The notes under the pieces were generated by a model. It worked only from the letters and a program-made list of their open reading frames with translations, did not search any database and was not told the DNA's origin. This document shows positions 8,874 through 13,591 of a stretch of 13,591 nucleotides of DNA, piece by piece (the stretch's first letter is position 1; each line of letters begins with the position of its first letter). The position numbers and the translations under genes are program-made. This stretch comes from Rhizobiaceae bacterium (lineage in GTDB: Bacteria; Pseudomonadota; Alphaproteobacteria; Rhizobiales; Rhizobiaceae). Location: assembly GCA_028865845.1 (NCBI GenBank), contig JAGWJK010000025.1, positions 1 through 13,591 on the forward strand. Reading direction: 5' to 3'.

Positions 8874-10085
8874 TCAGGCGTGAATGGTGCGATAGGCGGC
8901 TTGTTCGCGGGTCCTCGCCCATCGCATGACGGGACGTTCAAGGAAGATATAGCTGATCGTTGCGATGACGAAGACGATAAGGATGGCGACGAGGCTGGAC
9001 CAGGCCCATCCGGCCAGCATGTCGTCCGATCCGGCGCCGAAGCTCCAGGGGGCAAGCTGCTTCATCAGCGTCAGCACGATATCCTGCCAGATGTAGACGC
9101 CGAACGAGACGATTGCGACGTAGCGGCTGAGCGAATTGTCCAGCAGCCGTCCGAGAAAGGCCGATTGCGGCAGTGTGCAGAGAGCCGCGCCCATGGCCAG
9201 CGGAAAGACCGGAAAGCGATAGGGAATGCCGAGCCAGCCGTAACCCTCCCAGGTGCCGCCGATCGACAGGTAGAGTTGGCTTGCTGCGACCGTCAGCGCG
9301 ATGGCTGCGATGGCATCATGGAAAAGCGAACGCCGCGCCGGGAGCATCGTTTGGATGCCGGCCGCCCATGCGCCGATGGCGAAGATCGCAAAAAAGCCGA
9401 TCGGATTGTAGCGCGGCATCCATTCCTTGGCGCCGCCCTGAAAGCCATATTCCCAGCCGCGCCCGATGCTGTCTGTCTGAAAATAGCCGACGATCAGCCA
9501 CTGTCCGAGAAGCGCGAGCGCGATCACGCCGAGCCAGAGGATGCGCGCGGAAACCGCCTGGCGAAACCTCAGGCGCGGTTTGAACAGCAGCAGGAACCCG
9601 ATCGGCAACAGGACGTAGCAGGTGGTCTCGAACGGGATCGACCAAAGAGGCCCGTCCCCTTGGACCGGAAAGAATGTGCGCCAATGCCATTGGCTCATCA
9701 GAAGGAGGCCAGCGACGTAACGTCCGAGCAGTTCACCGTCGAGCGCGAAGTCATAGACCAGGAAACTGAGCAGGAAACCGATGGTCAGCGCGACCCAGAA
9801 GCCCGGCAGAATGCGGGCGGCGCGACGCATGGCGTAGATTTTCAGCGAAGGTGGCGGCAGACCCCTGTCGAGCGCCAGCCAGAAGGGTCGAGAGAGCAGG
9901 AAGCCGCTCAGAATGAAAAAGACGGTGACGCCGTAATTGCCGAAGCGCGCGAGATGGAAGGGCAGCGAAAGCGCGTCCGGCACCTTGCCGAAATCCATGC
10001 GCAGGACAAGATGGTGGGCAAGCACCATCAAGCACGCGAGCGCGCGCATGAAATCCGCTCCTGCGAGCCGCTTGTCCTTTTCCAT
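8874..10085 (-). CDS. OafA/YrhL-type integral membrane acyltransferase
   Basis: A 403-residue polytopic inner-membrane protein of the acyltransferase-3 family, whose members O-acylate surface polysaccharides, lipid A parts, Nod factors or antibiotics. About ten hydrophobic segments run through the chain. Family marks are the N-terminal FMRALACLMVLAHHL with H24/H25, FFILSGFLL (56-64), the basic RRAARILP (87-94), and LWSIPFE (148-153 region, E153). The C-terminus ends with ERPVMRWAR. The frequent YLWH motif of the late helices reads YIWQ, with Q334 in place of His. The ATG has GGAGCGAGG directly upstream. It lies 68 bases after thiY on the same strand with no T-tract terminator between, so it may be read through from the thiamine operon, although a functional link is not obvious. 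The acceptor molecule cannot be told. Confidence 0.9.
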   Translation of the reverse strand: MEKDKRLAGADFMRALACLMVLAHHLVLRMDFGKVPDALSLPFHLARFGNYGVTVFFILSGFLLSRPFWLALDRGLPPPSLKIYAMRRAARILPGFWVALTIGFLLSFLVYDFALDGELLGRYVAGLLLMSQWHWRTFFPVQGDGPLWSIPFETTCYVLLPIGFLLLFKPRLRFRQAVSARILWLGVIALALLGQWLIVGYFQTDSIGRGWEYGFQGGAKEWMPRYNPIGFFAIFAIGAWAAGIQTMLPARRSLFHDAIAAIALTVAASQLYLSIGGTWEGYGWLGIPYRFPVFPLAMGAALCTLPQSAFLGRLLDNSLSRYVAIVSFGVYIWQDIVLTLMKQLAPWSFGAGSDDMLAGWAWSSLVAILIVFVIATISYIFLERPVMRWARTREQAAYRTIHA

Positions 10086-10097
10086 CCTCGCTCCGTC

Positions 10098-10130
10098 TCG
10101 CCCCTAAAGCTGGTTAGGCCATAGGGGCGA
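10098..10130. other. 9-bp perfect inverted repeat between thiY and acyltransferase gene
   Basis: TCGCCCCTA (10098-10106) is the exact complement of TAGGGGCGA (10122-10130), with a 15-base loop in which TGG and CCA can add three more pairs. Neither strand has a T-tract after it, so it is not a standard intrinsic terminator. On the - strand transcript it sits immediately before the Shine-Dalgarno region of the acyltransferase gene and 23 bases after the thiY stop. It could protect the 3' end of the thi message, attenuate read-through, or be a protein-binding operator. Confidence 0.7.
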
Positions 10131-10153
10131 TATGGGCAAGTGCACCGATGCGA

Positions 10154-11170
10154 TCAGGCAAGCAGCAGGTTGGTGTAATAGGTGGTGAAGTCCGGCTTTT
10201 CCTTCAGCGCGGCGCCCTGTCCGTCGAGCAGGATGCCGTGGGCGAAAAGGAAGTCGCCGACCGCCTGCGTCTTTACGGGATCGATGGTGCCGCTCTTGCC
10301 GTCGGCGGTCTTGAGATAGTGGCCGCCGATCAGCTCCTTCAGCGATGCCTTGACGAGATCGGCGTTGGTGAGGGCGCCGCCGGAGCCCGCGATCAACAAA
10401 TCGGCCGCTTCGTCCGCGTGATCGACGGTGTAATCATAGCCGCGCTTCGTTGCCTGGATGAAGGCCTTGGCGGCATCGGCGTTCTTGCTCAGATAGGCGT
10501 CGCTGGAAACGATGAGGCAGGTCTGCTCGTCCGGAACGCCGTAGTCTGCATAGCGGAAGCGGCGCAGCGCCTTCTTCTCGAGCTCGGCCTCGATGCCTTC
10601 CCAGGTATAGACTTCGAGCGTGAAATCGACTGAGCCGTTGGCGAGCGCTTCGTAAGCGGAGGTGCCGAGCGTCACGGTGTTGATCTTGCCTTCGCCGCCA
10701 TCGTTGCGGATGATCGCGGAGATCAGCGCATTTTCCCAGGCGCTGCCGAAGCCGCCATAGGTCTTGCCGTCGAGATCGCGGGGACGCTGGATGTCCTTGC
10801 GGGCATCGTTGAAAACGACGCGGCCGGTTTCGGTCTGGACGACGGCATAGGCAGCCTTGATATCCGCGCCTGCAGCATGCTGGGTGAAGAGGCCGATCGG
10901 GCCGGCGATGCCGAAATCGGCTACGCCATTGGCGACCAGCGTGCCGGCGCCCGTATCTGTGTATGGCAGGATCTGCACATCAAGACCGGCGTCCTTGTAG
11001 AAATTCTTCGCCTGGGCGACGTAGAGGCCGATGTGATTGGTGTTCGGCGTCCAGTCGAGCGCGATCTTCACCTGCGCGGCGTCGGCAGCCGCGGAGGCAG
11101 TGCGAGCGAGAGGCAGCGTGGCGGAGGCAAGCGTGAGGGCAAGGGCCTGGCGGCGCGTCAGAAGCGGCAT
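10154..11170 (-). CDS. thiY: ThiY-type periplasmic pyrimidine-binding protein of ABC importer
   Basis: A 338-residue substrate-binding protein of the NMT1/THI5-like family. Relatives called ThiY bind formyl-aminopyrimidine (a thiamine breakdown product) or HMP in the periplasm for uptake and salvage. The N-terminus has TRRQALALTLA (5-15), a basic-plus-hydrophobic export signal with a twin arginine, and probable cleavage near TASAAA (about 24-29), so Tat or Sec export is likely. Mature family marks include LDWTPNTNHIGLYVAQA (38-54), the FGIAGPIGLF stretch and LGTSAYEALANGSVDFTLE. The CCCGC iron-binding motif of the yeast THI5 enzyme is missing, as expected for a transporter protein. The ATG at 11170 has AGGAG seven bases upstream, overlapping the end of thiZ; an earlier in-frame ATG at 11200 lies inside thiZ and would spoil the signal peptide. 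The TPP riboswitch upstream of the operon supports the thiamine role. Confidence 0.92.
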   Translation of the reverse strand: MPLLTRRQALALTLASATLPLARTASAAADAAQVKIALDWTPNTNHIGLYVAQAKNFYKDAGLDVQILPYTDTGAGTLVANGVADFGIAGPIGLFTQHAAGADIKAAYAVVQTETGRVVFNDARKDIQRPRDLDGKTYGGFGSAWENALISAIIRNDGGEGKINTVTLGTSAYEALANGSVDFTLEVYTWEGIEAELEKKALRRFRYADYGVPDEQTCLIVSSDAYLSKNADAAKAFIQATKRGYDYTVDHADEAADLLIAGSGGALTNADLVKASLKELIGGHYLKTADGKSGTIDPVKTQAVGDFLFAHGILLDGQGAALKEKPDFTTYYTNLLLA

Positions 11171-11181
11171 GGCGGTCTCCT

Positions 11182-11955
11182 TTATCGTGGTTTCTGGCAA
11201 TTCGGTTGATGAAGCAGGGTGTCGAGGATTTCGGTCTCGATGTCGCGGACGGCCGGATCGGCAAGATCGGAAAGCTTGCGCGGACGCGGCAAGGGCACGC
11301 GGATTTCACGGATGATCCGCGCTGGGCGCGGCGAGAGCACATATATGCGGTCTGAGAGGAACACGGCTTCGCGGACGTCATGGGTGATCAGCAGTGCCGT
11401 CCAGCGATGATCGGACCACATGGTCTGCAGCCATTCCTGCATTTGCGTGCGCGTCAGCGCATCGAGCGCACCGAAGGGTTCGTCGAGGAGGAGCATGTCG
11501 TGTTTCTGGACGACGGTGCGCAGAAGTGCTGCGCGCTGGCGCATGCCCCCAGACAGCTGGGACGGAAAATGGCGTTCGAAACCGGCAAGGCCAAAGGGCT
11601 CGAACAACGGCGCGACGACGGCGCGTGCGGCTTTCCGCTCCATGCCGTGGACACGCAGGCCGAGCGTGGTGTTGTCGATGATGCGGGACCATGGCATTAG
11701 TGCGTCGCACTGCGGCATGAAGGCAAAGGATGCTGCGCTCTCCGAAAGCGACTTGCCGTCGAAAAGGATGTGGCCGCCGTCGGCTTTTTCCGTGCCGGTC
11801 AGCAGCTTCAGGATGGTGGATTTTCCGGCACCGGAAGGTCCGACGATCGTGACGAATTCGCCGTCATCGACACGCAGCGAGATATCGTCCAGCACGGCCA
11901 TCGCGCCGTATGATTTCCTGATCCCGCGGAATTCCAGCCTGTGGTGGTTCGTCAT
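11182..11955 (-). CDS. thiZ: ThiZ-type ABC transporter ATPase
   Basis: A 257-residue cytosolic ATPase that powers the importer formed with the neighbouring permease and ThiY. It has Walker A GPSGAGKST (39-47), a Q-loop at Q82 (FMPQCDALMPW), the signature LSGGMRQRA (134-142), Walker B MLLLDEP (154-160) and the H-loop His192 (ITHDVREAV). The sequence resembles the nitrate/sulfonate/taurine group, as ThiZ proteins do. The ATG at 11955 overlaps the permease stop as ATGA (11952-11955), a classic translational-coupling junction; an upstream GTG at 11985 inside the permease gene is less likely. thiY starts 11 bases after its TAA, and the Shine-Dalgarno sequence of thiY begins directly after the stop. 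Confidence 0.93.
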   Translation of the reverse strand: MTNHHRLEFRGIRKSYGAMAVLDDISLRVDDGEFVTIVGPSGAGKSTILKLLTGTEKADGGHILFDGKSLSESAASFAFMPQCDALMPWSRIIDNTTLGLRVHGMERKAARAVVAPLFEPFGLAGFERHFPSQLSGGMRQRAALLRTVVQKHDMLLLDEPFGALDALTRTQMQEWLQTMWSDHRWTALLITHDVREAVFLSDRIYVLSPRPARIIREIRVPLPRPRKLSDLADPAVRDIETEILDTLLHQPNCQKPR

Positions 11956-12758
11956 GACGAGGCCGATGTTTCTGAACGGCGCCACGGCATCGCCAGATGG
12001 CCGACGAGCACGGCGATCGCAAAGAGCAGGAGCGTTAGGCCGGCGCTGACAAAAACGGCGGCAAGCACGAGGTCGGGCCGAAAATTGTTCTTGGCGGTGA
12101 GGATATAGATGCCGAGGCCCTTCGCTGCGCCGGCATATTCGGCGAAAATCGCGCCGACGACGGCATAGGTGATGGCGATCCTGAGGCCTGCAAAGAAATA
12201 GGGCAGGGCGGAGGGCAGCCGCGCCAGCAGAAAGATGCGCCAGCGCGACGCCTTCATAGAGATCAACAGTTCGGAAATGTCCTTGTCCGTCGCCTCATAG
12301 CCCTGCAGCAGCGCCACCAGCATCGGAAAGAAGGTGACGAGGGCGACGAGCAAGATCTTCGGCAGCAGGCCGAAGCCGAACCAGAGCACGATGAGCGGCG
12401 CGATCGCCACGAGTGGCAGCGTCTGGCTGATGACGAAGAGCGGGAACAGTGCACGCCGAATCGGCCGGGCGAAATCCATCAGCACGGAAAAGACGAAGGC
12501 GACGGCGAGCGAGCAGCCGAAGCCGGAAACCGTCGCGCCGAGCGTCGGCCAGGTATTGTCGATCAGTGCCTGTCGGTTCAGCCAGCCCTGCGCGACGACG
12601 CGCGAGGGCGCCGGCAGGATGGCCGGACGGATGCCGGAAAAATCCGCATAGAGTTCCCAAAGCACCAGGAAGGCCACGGCCGCGCCGATCGCCGGAGCGG
12701 CGTCGGCGATGGCACGAGGGAGCGCTGAAGGCGCAGAAGCTGCTGGACGCGACGGCAT
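11952..12758 (-). CDS. thiX: ThiX-type ABC transporter permease
   Basis: A 268-residue inner-membrane permease of the binding-protein-dependent (BPD_transp_1) family. It has five to six hydrophobic spans: an early one at about 21-40, then about 72-95, 105-127, 133-152, 190-215 and 232-253. The coupling EAA loop lies at about 163-190 (SELLISMKASRWRIFLLARLP and following), which docks to the ATPase. WELYADFSGIRPAILPAPSRV near the start is typical of the SsuC/TauC/ThiX group. It starts 15 bases after the YkoF-like gene with a weak AAGG site and ends in a 4-base overlap with thiZ. Context (TPP riboswitch, ThiY) rather than its own sequence fixes the substrate as a thiamine pyrimidine precursor. 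Confidence 0.9.
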   Translation of the reverse strand: MPSRPAASAPSALPRAIADAAPAIGAAVAFLVLWELYADFSGIRPAILPAPSRVVAQGWLNRQALIDNTWPTLGATVSGFGCSLAVAFVFSVLMDFARPIRRALFPLFVISQTLPLVAIAPLIVLWFGFGLLPKILLVALVTFFPMLVALLQGYEATDKDISELLISMKASRWRIFLLARLPSALPYFFAGLRIAITYAVVGAIFAEYAGAAKGLGIYILTAKNNFRPDLVLAAVFVSAGLTLLLFAIAVLVGHLAMPWRRSETSASS

Positions 12759-12773
12759 GGACCGAGACCTTGC

Positions 12774-13382
12774 TCAGGCTTTGGTCGGGCTGTTCGCGGA
12801 TACCGTGATATCGAGGGTCACATGGCCTTCGGGCGGGCCGAAATTGACAAAGGCTTCCTGCAAGGTCGCGAAGATCGCACCGGCATCGCCTTTAAGCTTG
12901 GTGGAGAAATTCTTGGAGCGGTCGAAAGTGCCGGAACGCTTCAGGAAGTCGATGCAGCCGTAGATCTCCTCCATGTGGTCGCCGGTACCCATGACGTAGA
13001 GCGAGAACTGCGCCGCACTCGGCTGTTCGGTGACCTGCGTCATGGCAACCGCGTTGATCGCAGCTTCGATGCGCTCGGCAAGCGGCGCCTTCGGGCCGTC
13101 GCCAAGGTTGACGCCGCAGATCGGATCATCCGGCTCGCCGGGGCAGCCGCGAGAGACGGCTGCCGACAGCACGCAATGTTCGCCGGATCGTGCCGCGAAC
13201 ACGAAGAGGTCGCGCATGGCGGCAAACAGCACCTCGGGCGGGCCGACGAGCAAGGTGGCGATATCATCAGTTTCGATACGTAACTGATCGCGATAGGGAT
13301 CGAGCGCCTTGATGGCGTCGAGGATGATGCCGGCGAAATTGCCGGACATGGGATACAGAGATACTTGCGCGCCTGAGAACAT
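12774..13382 (-). CDS. ykoF: YkoF-family thiamine/HMP-binding protein
   Basis: A 202-residue protein of the YkoF family, known from Bacillus subtilis to bind thiamine and its pyrimidine HMP through two ferredoxin-like repeats. The two repeats can be seen here: AQVSLYPMSGNF (5-16) and AQFSLYVMGTGD (124-135) open each half, and each continues with a helix and a D/E-rich strand. RGCPGEP (78-84) and the C-terminal SANSPTK (195-201) are further family marks. No signal peptide is visible, so it probably acts in the cytosol, perhaps receiving or buffering the imported pyrimidine. It is the first gene after the TPP riboswitch; its Shine-Dalgarno GGAGCGAGG (13388-13396) overlaps the 3' edge of the aptamer and lies five bases before the ATG. 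The precise role beside an ABC importer is inference. Confidence 0.88.
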   Translation of the reverse strand: MFSGAQVSLYPMSGNFAGIILDAIKALDPYRDQLRIETDDIATLLVGPPEVLFAAMRDLFVFAARSGEHCVLSAAVSRGCPGEPDDPICGVNLGDGPKAPLAERIEAAINAVAMTQVTEQPSAAQFSLYVMGTGDHMEEIYGCIDFLKRSGTFDRSKNFSTKLKGDAGAIFATLQEAFVNFGPPEGHVTLDITVSANSPTKA

Positions 13383-13387
13383 TTTAA

Positions 13388-13480
13388 CCTCGCTCCGCTG
13401 GCATTACCCAGATCAGCTTTGAAGGGTCCGGAGGCATGTCGCCCCACATCTCAGCCCCGGCCTTACGGAGCTCCCCTGTG
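13388..13480 (-). promoter_or_regulatory. TPP riboswitch (THI element)
   Basis: Read on the - strand, the conserved pieces come in order: GGGGAGC at the 5' side, GGGGCTGAGAT, GGACCC, then CTGATCTGGGTAATGCCAGCG. CTGAGA is the pyrimidine-binding core; CTGG and CCAG form the P5 stem around GTAATG; AGCTCC pairs with GGGGCT as P3, and ATGT with ACAT as a small extra hairpin. The 3' edge runs into the ribosome binding site of the ykoF-like gene, leaving no room for a separate terminator, so control of translation start by TPP is the likely mechanism: TPP bound, operon off. Confidence 0.96.
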
Positions 13481-13490
13481 AATGGCGCGG

Positions 13491-13519
13491 AAGCTAGCAC
13501 CGGTCTTTCACCCGCGCAA
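13491..13519 (-). promoter_or_regulatory. Sigma70-like promoter of the thi operon
   Basis: On the - strand TTGCGC (13514-13519) and TAGCTT (13491-13496) are spaced by exactly 17 bases, with TG one base before the -10. Transcription would start near 13484, a few bases before the riboswitch aptamer, which is a sensible position. The rest of the window beyond 13519 shows an A/T-rich patch and no gene. Confidence 0.6.
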
Positions 13520-13591
13520 TGGTAAAAATTGAGGTATCGGCCGACAGGTTTTCGAGCGGATCTGGAAGGGGCGCCCGGGTTCGGGGGGACG

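Noticed and set aside
8880..10124. 414-codon open frame opposite the acyltransferase gene
   Set aside because: Composition is dominated by Asp, Glu, Arg and Gln, typical of the antisense of a hydrophobic membrane protein; the - strand frame has the acyltransferase motifs and a good ribosome site.
10098..10130. Intrinsic terminator of the thi operon
   Set aside because: The stem is strong but no T-tract follows on either strand, so it is listed only as an inverted repeat.
10154..11170. THI5-type HMP-phosphate synthase rather than a binding protein
   Set aside because: An export signal is present, the CCCGC motif is absent, and permease and ATPase genes are adjacent.
11956..11985. Upstream GTG start for thiZ adding ten residues
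   Set aside because: The ATG at 11955 overlaps the thiX stop as ATGA, the usual coupling junction, and gives the normal N-terminus of the family.
11420..12049. 209-codon + strand frame across the thiZ/thiX junction
   Set aside because: It covers two well-supported - strand genes and shows no domain; an antisense shadow.

Overview
The window reads as a chromosomal segment of a high-GC alphaproteobacterium, most likely of the Rhizobiaceae (Rhizobium/Agrobacterium/Ensifer group). The evidence is the F1 ATP synthase gene order alpha-gamma-beta-epsilon, the close rhizobial flavour of those proteins, and the style of the accessory genes. The species cannot be fixed by eye.

Region 1 (1-3957, + strand) is the 3' part of the F1 ATP synthase operon: atpA (5' end cut off by the window), atpG, atpD and atpC. 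It closes with a clear intrinsic terminator. A strong hairpin without a U-tract sits between atpD and atpC.

Region 2 (3981-8866) looks like a small catabolic island. A LysR-family regulator on the - strand diverges from a tightly packed + strand operon. That operon encodes an iron-containing alcohol dehydrogenase, a PuuC-like aldehyde dehydrogenase and a mandelate racemase/muconate lactonizing enzyme (enolase superfamily) protein. The set suggests alcohol to aldehyde to acid oxidation, plus dehydration or isomerisation of a hydroxy-acid. The substrate is unknown and no transporter is present. Two terminators in tandem end the operon.

Region 3 (8874-13519, - strand) reads right to left. A sigma70-like promoter leads into a TPP riboswitch, whose 3' edge overlaps the Shine-Dalgarno sequence of the first gene. 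The genes are a YkoF-family thiamine/HMP-binding protein, then an ABC importer of the ThiXYZ type (permease, ATPase, periplasmic NMT1/THI5-like binding protein). The last gene is an OafA/YrhL-type membrane acyltransferase, separated from thiY by 68 bases that contain a 9-bp perfect inverted repeat.

The most interesting point is the pairing of a YkoF protein with a ThiXYZ importer under one TPP riboswitch; in Bacillus, YkoF accompanies a different, ECF-type transporter. The orphan catabolic operon, with an Arg in place of the usual second catalytic Lys of its enolase-superfamily enzyme, is the best candidate for undescribed chemistry. No mobile element, CRISPR array, tRNA or rRNA was seen.
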